Source: JBJEFI01 sp051873875 (GTDB lineage: Bacteria; Bacillota; Bacilli; Bacillales; Bacillaceae_G). From it: a stretch of 14,959 bases of DNA. The stretch spans positions 1-14,959 of the forward strand of contig JBJEFI010000043.1 of NCBI GenBank assembly GCA_051873875.1, written 5' to 3'. Each line of letters starts with the position of its first letter. Within the stretch, counting starts at the first letter, position 1. Position numbers and translations under genes: made by a program. Below the pieces are notes generated by a model. That model made no database searches. It worked only from the letters and a program-made list of their open reading frames with translations, and was not told the origin of the DNA. Below, in pieces: positions 6,724 to 13,902 of the stretch.

Positions 6724-6760
6724 AAAAAAGCGGTCTAATATTAATTTAGACCGCTTTTTT
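6724..6760. terminator. Symmetric terminator between the spore-type gene and the lacI-family gene
   Basis: A nine-base GC-containing stem (GCGGTCTAA 6730-6738 with TTAGACCGC 6746-6754) is flanked by six A on the left and six T on the right. It follows the plus-strand stop by one base. The flanking runs let it work in both directions, so it probably also ends the convergent lacI-family transcript. Confidence 0.92.
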
Positions 6761-6841
6761 ACCATTTACTACATTTGAGACAAATGCTATACAAATACCT
6801 CTAACTCTTCCTTTTCTACTTATCATTGAAACCGTTTTTAC

Positions 6842-7873
6842 TTATTCATTATGTTTTACATATGGAGATGTACTATTACGCTCAACTAAACACACTGGAA
6901 TTTTGATAACTCGATTTGAACAAGGTTGCTTATTTAGTTGCTTTAGCAATAATTCAATTATTCCTTGCCCTTTTCTTTCGATATCTTGATGAACAGACGT
7001 TAAACTAGGTGTACTAATTTGAGTTAAAAAAGAATTATCAAAACCAATAACCGATAAATCTTCTGGAATTTTGACACCTTGCTCTTGTACATATTTCATT
7101 AATCCAACAGCTCCAATATCTGAGCCTGTTATAACTGCCGTTACATCTGAATGCTTTTCTAATAATCGCTTTCCAACTTCTGCACCACATTCCATGGATA
7201 CAACTGTTCGAAAAAATAAAGATTCATCATATAATCCAACTTCATCAAGTGCTTGCTTATATCCAAACCATCTTTCATATGAAATCCCTCTATTTTCCAC
7301 AAATCCACCTGACATAAGGGCAATTTTACGATGACCCAATGAAAGTAACTTTTTCGTTGCTATGTATGTACCATTACAATCATCTAATAATACTTGATAT
7401 GCTTGTTTATCTTCTAAGTAGCTATCTACATAAACAGTTGGTACTTGTAACATTTGAATTTTCCGCACTATTTTTGCATGTTCATTCGTACCAATAATAA
7501 TTAGCCCATCTAAATCTAACTCTTTTACAAAATGGAACGTTTCATCTTCTTCAGATATTCCTCTCAAAATAAAATAAAAATCATTCCCCTTTGAGGCCTT
7601 CTCAATTGCCGATACTAAATGCCAATAAAAAGGGTTATCATGGACAATTCCCTCATGATGATCAAATGGGACAAATACCCCTATTAAACCCGTTTTTTTA
7701 TTTTTTAAATTTCTTGCTGCGGCACTTGGAACAAATCCAAGTTCATTAATTTTTTGTTGCACATGCTCGATGGTTTTTTTAGACACTCTTCCCGTACTAT
7801 TTACTACATTGGAAACAGTCGCAATAGAAACACCCGCTGCTTGAGCAACATCTTTAATACTAACTCTATTCAC
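6842..7873 (-). CDS. LacI/GalR-family transcriptional regulator
   Basis: 343 residues from a GTG start at 7873; an in-frame stop lies four codons upstream and the DNA-binding helices begin at residue 5, so no other start fits. Residues 5-24 (SIKDVAQAAGVSIATVSNVV) are the LacI helix-turn-helix, 50-59 the hinge helix (SAAARNLKNK), and 61 onward a periplasmic-binding-protein-like effector domain (GLIGVFVPF, GTNEHAKI, GHRKIALMSGG, VIGFDNSFLTQISTPSLTSV). Such proteins are sugar- or purine-responsive repressors. No sugar transport or catabolic genes are adjacent, so the effector and targets cannot be told. A TATAAT at 7919-7924 on the minus strand is a possible -10, with no good -35. Confidence 0.93.
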   Translation of the reverse strand: MNRVSIKDVAQAAGVSIATVSNVVNSTGRVSKKTIEHVQQKINELGFVPSAAARNLKNKKTGLIGVFVPFDHHEGIVHDNPFYWHLVSAIEKASKGNDFYFILRGISEEDETFHFVKELDLDGLIIIGTNEHAKIVRKIQMLQVPTVYVDSYLEDKQAYQVLLDDCNGTYIATKKLLSLGHRKIALMSGGFVENRGISYERWFGYKQALDEVGLYDESLFFRTVVSMECGAEVGKRLLEKHSDVTAVITGSDIGAVGLMKYVQEQGVKIPEDLSVIGFDNSFLTQISTPSLTSVHQDIERKGQGIIELLLKQLNKQPCSNRVIKIPVCLVERNSTSPYVKHNE

Positions 7874-7967
7874 TAAATCACTTCACTTTCCTTTCTAAAC
7901 CAAGCACTATCTTTCTTTATTATACACAATTCAAAATAGATAACATATCCTCTTCATAACGAACAAG

Positions 7968-8720
7968 CTACGTTTTTTCAGCATCTATTTTTAACGATTT
8001 CAAAATATAATACATATCATCTATATCTTCCAGTGTTAACTCATCAAACTGATTCAATTGTTCTTGCACTTGAATAATCACTTTATTCTTAAGAGAATGA
8101 TTCTCTTTCTTTCGTTTCATAAAGAACGTAGCAATTGTTCCTGTTAATGTCCCTATAAATCCAATTCCGACAAGCATTAGTATAACTGCAATGATTCGAC
8201 CTAAATTCGTTTCAGGTGAAATGTCACCATATCCAACTGTCGTAACTGTTACGAAGCTCCACCAAAGAGCATCATCAAAGCTTAAGCCTTCAACAATTGA
8301 AATACTTATTGCACCAAGTAACAAAATAAAAATAGTAACTACCAACACATAATTAAAATGATTTGTTCGTAAAAACACATGCGCACGAATCGAAAATACT
8401 TTCAAAAAGAAAAAGGCTCTAAATAAAGACAACACCCGGGCTAATCTTACCAACCTAAATCCTATAAAAAGTTCATCCAGTGGAAGAATAACGATTAAAT
8501 CTAACTTATGCGACTTTACAAAGGCCCACTTTGAATCACTTATCAATAATCGAAAAAAATAATCAATCACAAAAATTCCCCATATACAATCATCTAAGAT
8601 AGCAATTGTATGCTGCGCTTGTTCTGAAATTGTATTACTCATGCTTATCAATGTCATTACAACAACAATTAAAGCAAGAAATGCCATTATAGCTTCATAA
8701 ATAATGGTTCTAATCTTCAT
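7968..8720 (-). CDS. Voltage-gated-type (6TM) potassium channel
   Basis: 250 residues. The potassium selectivity filter TTVGYGD is at 160-166, in a pore loop (147-166) between helices at about 122-142 and 174-198. Upstream are four further hydrophobic segments; the fourth (about 87-108) carries Arg89, Arg92, Arg95 and Arg101 in RLVRLARVLSLFR, resembling a voltage-sensor S4. This is the six-helix Kv-type layout. The cytoplasmic tail (199-250) is short, charged and helical, with no RCK/TrkA nucleotide-binding domain. The ATG follows GGAG with a seven-base spacer. It is probably monocistronic; no terminator is evident after it. Gating is not predictable from sequence. Confidence 0.92.
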   Translation of the reverse strand: MKIRTIIYEAIMAFLALIVVVMTLISMSNTISEQAQHTIAILDDCIWGIFVIDYFFRLLISDSKWAFVKSHKLDLIVILPLDELFIGFRLVRLARVLSLFRAFFFLKVFSIRAHVFLRTNHFNYVLVVTIFILLLGAISISIVEGLSFDDALWWSFVTVTTVGYGDISPETNLGRIIAVILMLVGIGFIGTLTGTIATFFMKRKKENHSLKNKVIIQVQEQLNQFDELTLEDIDDMYYILKSLKIDAEKT

Positions 8721-8752
8721 ATGTAAACTCCAGTCATTCTCTAATTAATATT

Positions 8753-8781
8753 ATTATATTAGAAAATAAATTTTGTGCCAG
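8753..8781 (-). promoter_or_regulatory. Probable promoter of the potassium channel gene
   Basis: On the minus strand TATAAT (complement of 8753-8758) lies 17 bases from CTGGCA (complement of 8776-8781), which matches the SigA -35 at four of six positions. Transcription would start about 25 bases before the start codon. Confidence 0.5.
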
Positions 8782-8805
8782 TATTATTTTGCATGCTTTT
8801 AATTA

Positions 8806-8836
8806 AAAGAAAAAGACTGCCTGTTTAGCAGTCTTT
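8806..8836 (-). terminator. Terminator of the HAD phosphatase gene
   Basis: In the minus direction a nine-base stem (AAAGACTGC / GCAGTCTTT; 8828-8836 with 8812-8820, seven-base loop) is followed by TTCTTTTAATT. It begins five bases after the gene's stop codon. Confidence 0.88.
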
Positions 8837-8841
8837 CACTT

Positions 8842-9636
8842 TTATGCACAAATTAACACCTTTTCTTGAATTGTAGCCATTACACCATTTTCATTATTTG
8901 TAAGTGCTGTTTCAAACCGAGCAGCTTGCTTTAATTGTTCATGAGCATTCACCATTGCATAAGAATGATAAGCATTTTCCATCATCTCTAAATCATTTAA
9001 ATAATCACCAAAAACCATAGTTTCATCATACGAAATATTTAGTAATTGTTGTACTTTTTGAATCGCAACACCTTTATTTGCACCACCATTCATAATATCT
9101 AACCAAATATATCCCCCTACTGTTACTTGTAGAGACTCTTTATACATTTCAAAATATGGCATGCTATGGTGTTCTGCACCTTGAAAGTCTAGTAACGTTA
9201 CTTTTAAAATATCATCCTCTATTTTTTTAACATCGTCTACAATCTCACGACGAGCATAATATTTATCTACTTCCTCAAGAACTTTTTTGTCATCTGTTTC
9301 AATATACGCTGCTTTCTTTCCACAAATAACGATAGCAACTCCATCAATCGTTCTAGCTACATCAATTAACTCCATTGCAACTTTGTGGTCTACTGTATTT
9401 GAAAACAATTCTTTGCCTTTATACATCACATACGTACCATTTTCTGCAATAAATAACATATCATTTTTATATGCCTCAAATCGTTTCTCTAAATTATAGT
9501 ATTGACGCCCACTGGCTGCTGAAAAAAGAATATTTTTTTCTTTCAATTGAGCAAAAATCTCTTCAAAATTAATCGGAAATTGATTTTTATCGTTTAAAAA
9601 AGTTCCATCCATATCCGTTGCAATTAATTTAATCAT
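8842..9636 (-). CDS. Cof-type HAD-IIB family phosphatase
   Basis: 264 residues. HAD motif I DMDGT has nucleophile Asp8 and acid/base Asp10; motif II is Ser42 in ASGRQ; Lys188 in GGANKG is motif III; motif IV is GDYLND with Asp211 and Asp215 for magnesium. The C2-type cap lies between about 84 and 185. The pattern resembles E. coli YbjI and SupH, which dephosphorylate sugar phosphates, flavin mononucleotide and related small molecules; the actual substrate cannot be read. A GGGGAA ribosome site lies eight bases before the ATG. The product is cytoplasmic, and the gene forms its own transcription unit with a terminator. Confidence 0.93.
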   Translation of the reverse strand: MIKLIATDMDGTFLNDKNQFPINFEEIFAQLKEKNILFSAASGRQYYNLEKRFEAYKNDMLFIAENGTYVMYKGKELFSNTVDHKVAMELIDVARTIDGVAIVICGKKAAYIETDDKKVLEEVDKYYARREIVDDVKKIEDDILKVTLLDFQGAEHHSMPYFEMYKESLQVTVGGYIWLDIMNGGANKGVAIQKVQQLLNISYDETMVFGDYLNDLEMMENAYHSYAMVNAHEQLKQAARFETALTNNENGVMATIQEKVLICA

Positions 9637-9669
9637 CTGCTTTTCCCCATTTCTCTAGCTGTTTTCTTC

Positions 9670-9707
9670 CTATGTACCTATTATACATAGATTTTTAAGG
9701 TTGAAAA
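9670..9707 (-). promoter_or_regulatory. Candidate promoter with inverted repeat upstream of the HAD gene
   Basis: A minus-strand TATAAT (complement of 9680-9685) has TTTTCA (complement of 9702-9707) 16 bases upstream. CTATGTA (9670-9676) and TACATAG (9684-9690) are an exact seven-base inverted repeat around the -10, which could be an operator. The rest of the gap between the HAD gene and the 56-residue gene (9708-9795) shows nothing further. Confidence 0.4.
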
Positions 9708-9795
9708 TAGATTATTCATTGTCAAATCTGTACTTACAAAAAAAAGATTTACAATAGATTCTTTTTCTTTTAGTTGTAACAAAGTGAAAGGCATG

Positions 9796-9820
9796 AAAAA
9801 AGGCTGTCAATTGACAGCCT
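9796..9820 (-). terminator. Perfect-palindrome terminator at the end of the 56-residue gene
   Basis: Positions 9801-9820 are a 20-base perfect palindrome (arm AGGCTGTCAA). In the minus direction it is followed by six T (complement of 9796-9801). Its first two bases belong to the TAG stop codon at 9819-9821, so termination signal and gene end overlap. Confidence 0.88.
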
Positions 9821-9989
9821 AATCTAAATTAGCATTATGTTCTAGTGCAATTTTGTAATTTGAAATTAACCGTTCAACAGAAACGCCTCGACTTTTTGCC
9901 ATTTCATCGATTGTTACTTGAAACTCTGCTGCAATTTCGTTTAATGCATTAATTGCAGCTTGGTCTGACACAACTTTTCGATTTTTCAT
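9819..9989 (-). CDS. Small hypothetical protein (56 aa), helix-rich, possible HTH
   Basis: The ATG at 9989 follows AAGGGAG with a nine-base spacer and runs 56 codons to TAG. The protein starts MKNRKVVSDQAAINALNEIA and has a segment at 26-45 (TIDEMAKSRGVSVERLISNY) that looks like helix, glycine turn, helix; I would call a DNA-binding fold possible, not shown. There is no signal peptide or membrane segment. The gene starts 58 bases after the kynA stop on the same strand with no terminator between, so it may be the last gene of the kyn transcript. A nine-base inverted repeat embraces the ribosome site and touches the ATG. I recognise no family. Confidence 0.75.
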   Translation of the reverse strand: MKNRKVVSDQAAINALNEIAAEFQVTIDEMAKSRGVSVERLISNYKIALEHNANLD

Positions 9990-10023
9990 CTATAATCGCT
10001 CCCTTACATTACTTCGATTATAG
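9990..10023 (-). promoter_or_regulatory. Inverted repeat enclosing the ribosome site of the 56-residue gene
   Basis: CTATAATCG (9990-9998) and CGATTATAG (10015-10023) are an exact nine-base inverted repeat. On the minus strand the upstream arm contains a perfect TATAAT (complement of 10017-10022), without a good -35. The downstream arm ends directly at the ATG, and AAGGGAG lies in the 16-base loop. It may be an operator over a promoter or, in a read-through kyn transcript, a hairpin at the translation start. Confidence 0.5.
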
Positions 10024-10047
10024 TATTACCTTTTTTTATTTTTCTAT

Positions 10048-10863
10048 TTACAAACTTGTACGTAGCTGCCATAATTCAGGAAAAAAACGGTGATCGAGTA
10101 CATTTTTTAAATACCCTACACCAGATGAACCACCTGTTCCAATTTTATATCCAATAATTCGTTCAACGGTCTTCATATGACGAAAGCGCCATTGTTGAAG
10201 CCAGTCTTCAAGATCAACAAGCTTTTCTGCTAATTCATACAAATCCCAGTATTTTTCTACATTTGTATAAACAACTTTCCATGCTTCTTCTACGGATGGA
10301 TGACTTTTGTAAGTAGCTGTTACATCTCGTTTTAATATGTCATCATCAATTGAAATACCTGCACTAGCTAAAGCTCGAATAGATACATCATATAAACTAG
10401 GTGCGTTATATGCTTCTAATAACTGTTTAGATAATTCCTCATCCTTTTCATAAATTTTCAATATATGAGGCGTTTTATATCCTAATGCAAATTCAATTTG
10501 TCTATATTGATAAGATTGAAACCCTGATGATTGTCCTAGCTTATCTCGGAATTGTAAATATTCAGTTGGCGTTAATGTAGCTAATACATCCCAAGCATGA
10601 ATAATTTGTGACTGTATTTTCGATACTCGTGCTAACATTTTAAACGCAGGAGATAAATTAGATTGTTCAATACAGCCAATTGCCGCTCTTATTTCATGTA
10701 ACATTAATTTCATCCATAACTCGCTTACTTGGTGAATAACAATAAAAAGCATTTCATCATGATGATCAGATAAGCGATTTTGACTGCTTAATAAAGAGTC
10801 TAATTGCAGATAATCACCATATGTCATGTTATTTTTAAAATCTGTGTATATTCCCTTTTCCAT
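10048..10863 (-). CDS. kynA: Tryptophan 2,3-dioxygenase
   Basis: 271 residues, the normal length of the bacterial enzyme. This haem protein opens the indole ring of L-tryptophan with O2 to give N-formyl-L-kynurenine, the first step of the kynurenine route. Family residues seen: active-site His44 in FIVIHQVSELW, Arg121 in YRQIEF that binds the substrate carboxylate, haem-ligand His229 in FRHMKTVERIIG, and the GTGGSSG substrate loop at 242-248. The ATG follows the strong site GGAGGGGAG. It is third in the kynU-kynB-kynA operon, 15 bases after kynB, which encodes the next enzyme. The protein is cytoplasmic and usually a tetramer. Confidence 0.97.
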   Translation of the reverse strand: MEKGIYTDFKNNMTYGDYLQLDSLLSSQNRLSDHHDEMLFIVIHQVSELWMKLMLHEIRAAIGCIEQSNLSPAFKMLARVSKIQSQIIHAWDVLATLTPTEYLQFRDKLGQSSGFQSYQYRQIEFALGYKTPHILKIYEKDEELSKQLLEAYNAPSLYDVSIRALASAGISIDDDILKRDVTATYKSHPSVEEAWKVVYTNVEKYWDLYELAEKLVDLEDWLQQWRFRHMKTVERIIGYKIGTGGSSGVGYLKNVLDHRFFPELWQLRTSL

Positions 10864-10878
10864 TCTTTCTCCCCTCCG

Positions 10879-11502
10879 TTAACACTCTCTTAGTACAGCA
10901 CGCACTGGGCTACCATCACCTTCAACAAATGGCAGCGGTAATGCAATTAGTTCATACATTCCTGGTTGAACATTTGTTAATACAATATTTTCAAGAATGT
11001 GGACACCATGTTCAAATAAAGCATGATGTGTTACTAACTCCTTACTATCTAACGGATCGACAGAAGGAATATCTACACCTAATAATGTTATCCCTTTTTC
11101 TTTTAAAAGTGCTCCAATATCCTCTGATAATAAAGGAATCCAATTAGGAAATACCGTTTGACTTCGATTAGATACAGTTTTTAACAACAGTGTTTTACAT
11201 TGCTGAAAATCAATATTTGCCAATAAGGCTGCATCAATTGCATTATGAGTCGAAACATCTACTACCATTGCCTTTCCAATATATACATTGATATCTAGGT
11301 CTATTACTCTTTTCCCATCATTCTCAAAATGAAATGGTGCATCAATATGTGTTCCTGTATGCATACTCATCGTCACTTTACCAATATTAACAGAACCTGT
11401 TTGTTCTTTTGTATATTCTACTTCATAAGAAAAAGGAGTGTCTCCTGGCCAAACAGCAATTTCATTATGTAACGGTTGAGAAATATCAAACCATTTCTTC
11501 AT
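10879..11502 (-). CDS. kynB: Kynurenine formamidase (cyclase family)
   Basis: 207 residues. It hydrolyses N-formyl-L-kynurenine to L-kynurenine and formate. The metal-binding signature HTGTHIDAPFH at 48-58 supplies His48, His52 and Asp54, as in the cyclase-type formamidases, which bind two metal ions. WPGDTPF at 18-24 and the closing PLPFVEGDGSPVRAV segment are also typical. Its ATG overlaps the last base of the kynU TAA stop (TAATG), and its ribosome site GGGAGGT lies inside the end of kynU, so translation is probably coupled. The neighbours on both sides are the other two enzymes of the pathway, which makes the assignment firm. Confidence 0.96.
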   Translation of the reverse strand: MKKWFDISQPLHNEIAVWPGDTPFSYEVEYTKEQTGSVNIGKVTMSMHTGTHIDAPFHFENDGKRVIDLDINVYIGKAMVVDVSTHNAIDAALLANIDFQQCKTLLLKTVSNRSQTVFPNWIPLLSEDIGALLKEKGITLLGVDIPSVDPLDSKELVTHHALFEHGVHILENIVLTNVQPGMYELIALPLPFVEGDGSPVRAVLREC

Positions 11503-12773
11503 TATGCAATTACCTCCCGGATATTTTCATACTGTAAATATACTTTCGTTTCCATAATTTCTTTTAAAATTTGAACACTTCTCCACACATCTTCAAAGGA
11601 ATTATACATAGGAACAGGTGCTAGTCGGATACCATTTGGTGCACGAAAATCTGGAATAACCCCCTTTTCCTTTAATGCTTTACAAATACGTGCAGCATCA
11701 ACATGCTCTAAGTAAATATGTCCCCCTCTTTGCTCATGTACAATTGGGTTGCAAATTTGAAATCCAACATCCTTCATTTCTTCCTTTAGTCCAAGCAAAA
11801 AGAAATCTGTTAATTGCAGCGACTTCTCTCTTAATCGCTCTATCTTCGCTTCATGAAATAAGGATAAAGAACCAATAATAGGAGCCATACTCAAAAGATG
11901 AGGGGTACCAATTTGAAAAACACCTACGTCATCTGCTGGCACAAATGCATGTGACATATCAAATTGTTTTTCTTTATTCGAACCAAACCATCCTTTTAAA
12001 CCTGGTTCACAAGGAAAATGCTTATCATGAACAAATAAACCACCTACTGCACCAGGGCCACCATTTATATATTTGTAATTACACCAAACAGCAAAATCGA
12101 CACCCCATTTATGTAATTCATGTGGGATGCTACCAATGGAATGTGCTAAGTCAAATCCAATTGGTATATTTCGTTCATTAGCTGCAGCTGCAATTTTTTT
12201 CATATTTAATATTTGACCACTTCGATATAAAACACTCGGTAATAAAATAAGGGCTACATCCTCTGTCATTTGCTCAATGATCATGTCTTCGTCCAATGTT
12301 TGCCCATCTAGACTACTAACTTGAATAAGATGCTGTGTATAATCGAAACCTTTTAATGTTAATTGACTTTGTAAAGCATATATATCAGATGGAAATGTGA
12401 GAATATCACTTAGAATTTTTGTTTTCGTCTTTGTTGGATGATAAAAAGTGGAAATTGCCTGATGTAAATTTGATGTAATAGAGCCTGTTACGATCACTTC
12501 ATTTGGATTTGCACCTACTAAAGGCGCCATTAATGTCCCTATTTGTTCGCTGATATAAAACCATGGATACTTTCCATTTGTCCATCCATTGATTCCATAT
12601 TCTTTCCAAGACTGAAGAAGTTCCAATAATGTTTTCTCTGCTCGTTTCGACAGCAACCCAAGTGAATTACCATCTAAATAAATTTCATCTTGACGTATAT
12701 AAAATTCATCACGAAACACTCTTAATTCATCCTTGCTATCAAGAAATTTTGCAAATTGTAATGACCATTCCAA
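11502..12773 (-). CDS. kynU: Kynureninase
   Basis: 423 residues from a TTG start; AGGAGG lies seven bases before it and no in-frame ATG exists at the N-terminus. This pyridoxal-phosphate enzyme cleaves L-kynurenine to anthranilate and L-alanine. The cofactor lysine is Lys234 in NYKYINGGPGAVGG; Asp208 and His211 in GFDLAHSIG contact the cofactor; LDGNSLG at 33-39 and GWFG at 261-264 are family motifs. It is the first gene of kynU-kynB-kynA, so the pathway's last enzyme is made first. The anthranilate can feed back into tryptophan synthesis or other products. A probable promoter with a flanking inverted repeat lies just upstream. Confidence 0.97.
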   Translation of the reverse strand: MEWSLQFAKFLDSKDELRVFRDEFYIRQDEIYLDGNSLGLLSKRAEKTLLELLQSWKEYGINGWTNGKYPWFYISEQIGTLMAPLVGANPNEVIVTGSITSNLHQAISTFYHPTKTKTKILSDILTFPSDIYALQSQLTLKGFDYTQHLIQVSSLDGQTLDEDMIIEQMTEDVALILLPSVLYRSGQILNMKKIAAAANERNIPIGFDLAHSIGSIPHELHKWGVDFAVWCNYKYINGGPGAVGGLFVHDKHFPCEPGLKGWFGSNKEKQFDMSHAFVPADDVGVFQIGTPHLLSMAPIIGSLSLFHEAKIERLREKSLQLTDFFLLGLKEEMKDVGFQICNPIVHEQRGGHIYLEHVDAARICKALKEKGVIPDFRAPNGIRLAPVPMYNSFEDVWRSVQILKEIMETKVYLQYENIREVIA

Positions 12774-12802
12774 AACAGCCCCTCCTTTTTGAATTTTTAG
12801 AA

Positions 12803-12847
12803 AAATGACCCTAATCTTACTATATCATTTTAAATAGGTCATTTCGA
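12803..12847 (-). promoter_or_regulatory. Probable kyn operon promoter with operator-like inverted repeat
   Basis: On the minus strand TCGAAA (complement of 12842-12847) and TATAGT (complement of 12819-12824) are 17 bases apart, a moderate SigA match. AAATGACC (12803-12810) and GGTCATTT (12837-12844) form an exact eight-base inverted repeat. One arm overlaps the -35 edge and the other lies around the start of transcription, the usual geometry for a repressor or Lrp-type site. No regulator gene is in the window. Confidence 0.5.
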
Positions 12848-12856
12848 AAAGTTTTT

Positions 12857-12886
12857 TTGCATTTTTATCACTTATACGTCTATAAT
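12857..12886 (+). promoter_or_regulatory. SigA-type promoter of the 103-residue gene
   Basis: TTGCAT (12857-12862) and a perfect TATAAT (12881-12886) are separated by 18 bases. The predicted start lies about 30 bases before the gene. It diverges from the kyn promoter, with the -35 elements only about ten bases apart, so regulation could be shared. Confidence 0.7.
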
Positions 12887-12924
12887 GAACGTGATGAAAC
12901 ATACATAAAAGGAGTATACAAAAC

Positions 12925-13236
12925 ATGGCAAATATAAAAGTATTTCAACCTAAAAATGAATTTAGTGAAGAAGTAAAGGCATATATTGAAGTACAAGGAG
13001 AAGATCCAACTGATGAAGTATTAAAAAAATGGTATCAACTTGTTCTTCAAATTGAAGAAAGTCAATTTCCAATTACAGATGAAGACTTATTAATTGATTC
13101 TGTAGAAAGCATGGTAAATATTTCATCCCAAAAACTAAAGCCATTTGGTGTTTTTGATGTTATTACTGTAAAAGCATCTGACAAAAATTATCGCATTTTA
13201 ATGCTTGAAGATGAAGAATACGAAATTATAGAATAA
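12925..13236 (+). CDS. Hypothetical acidic protein (103 aa)
   Basis: ATG at 12925 with AAAGGAG ten bases upstream; 103 residues to TAA. The protein is strongly acidic, with Glu and Asp spread throughout (for example IEVQGEDPTDE and the C-terminal MLEDEEYEIIE), and has no cysteine, signal peptide or membrane segment. The N-terminal half looks helical and the end (FGVFDVITVKASDKNYRILMLEDEEYEIIE) looks like beta strands, so a small cytoplasmic alpha/beta fold is likely. It is transcribed divergently from kynU and ends in a bidirectional terminator. Position alone does not tie it to tryptophan metabolism, and I recognise no family. Confidence 0.85.
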   Translation: MANIKVFQPKNEFSEEVKAYIEVQGEDPTDEVLKKWYQLVLQIEESQFPITDEDLLIDSVESMVNISSQKLKPFGVFDVITVKASDKNYRILMLEDEEYEIIE

Positions 13237-13285
13237 ACAAAAAGAGGATTATATTTTAAAACATATATAATCCTCTTTTTGTTTA
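13234..13285. terminator. Long bidirectional terminator between convergent genes
   Basis: A perfect 20-base stem (13235-13254 with 13265-13284), extendable by one pair, has a ten-base loop. The core is AAAGAGGATTATAT; an A-rich left side and T-rich right side let it act in both directions. It includes the TAA stop of the 103-residue gene and ends two bases before the stop of the convergent 2H-phosphoesterase gene. Confidence 0.95.
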
Positions 13286-13286
13286 C

Positions 13287-13817
13287 TTATTTTTTAAATG
13301 GAAATTCTTCAATAAGCTCCCATTTATATTCTCCCCATTTATAAATAGCAATATTATCAAACTGACATTGAAAAGAAAATGGAAATTCCTTTACATATTC
13401 CCACACCTGGGTATAAATAGGGCGAAGTTTCTTCGATGCAATTGTGACATGAAATATTTTATCTTTTCCATCATGATTTAAAAATGTAATATACGGAAAA
13501 TTGGCTAATGTTGTAATAAATAAATCATGTACACCTTTCCCTTCCTTCGACATATCCACATCCATATAAATAACTCGGTCATCAAAATGATTGTATCCCT
13601 TCATCTGATACGTTGTTACAGGGTGATTTGAAGTAAATGTATGTATTTCCTGTAATAATGGAGCAATATCACCTTCGTACTGAAAAGGCGCTTTTATTGT
13701 AAAATGAGCTGGTAATGTGGATGATTTTACTTTAAATTGGTTAAATACCTTTTTCCTCATTGTCTCATTAAATTCTCCTGCCTCTCCTTTAACATTACTA
13801 ACAATAACATAACGCAT
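13287..13817 (-). CDS. 2H phosphoesterase / 2'-5' RNA ligase-like protein
   Basis: 176 residues from the ATG at 13817, nine bases after AAAGGAG; a TTG two codons upstream is too close to that site. The two HxT signatures that define the 2H superfamily are present: HFT at 38-40 in LPAHFTIKAPF and HVT at 123-125 in IFHVTIASK. Such enzymes hydrolyse or make 2',5' or cyclic phosphodiester bonds in RNA or nucleotides; many bacterial members have no known substrate. It lacks a signal peptide and is single-domain, of usual length. It is monocistronic and convergent with the 103-residue gene. It is not a close match to B. subtilis YjcG as I remember it, so no symbol is given. Confidence 0.85.
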   Translation of the reverse strand: MRYVIVSNVKGEAGEFNETMRKKVFNQFKVKSSTLPAHFTIKAPFQYEGDIAPLLQEIHTFTSNHPVTTYQMKGYNHFDDRVIYMDVDMSKEGKGVHDLFITTLANFPYITFLNHDGKDKIFHVTIASKKLRPIYTQVWEYVKEFPFSFQCQFDNIAIYKWGEYKWELIEEFPFKK

Positions 13818-13902
13818 TTTCAATTACTCCTTTCTCTCTTTTCATCCATTCTATCCTACTTTGTATTATAATAAAATCAAATGTGTAAAAGGTGGGGAAA
13901 AA

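Noticed and set aside
13861..13902. Longer N-terminus of the reductase gene
   Set aside because: It would use a TTG overlapping the probable promoter, and the Rossmann fold begins at the ATG at 13903 behind a good ribosome site.
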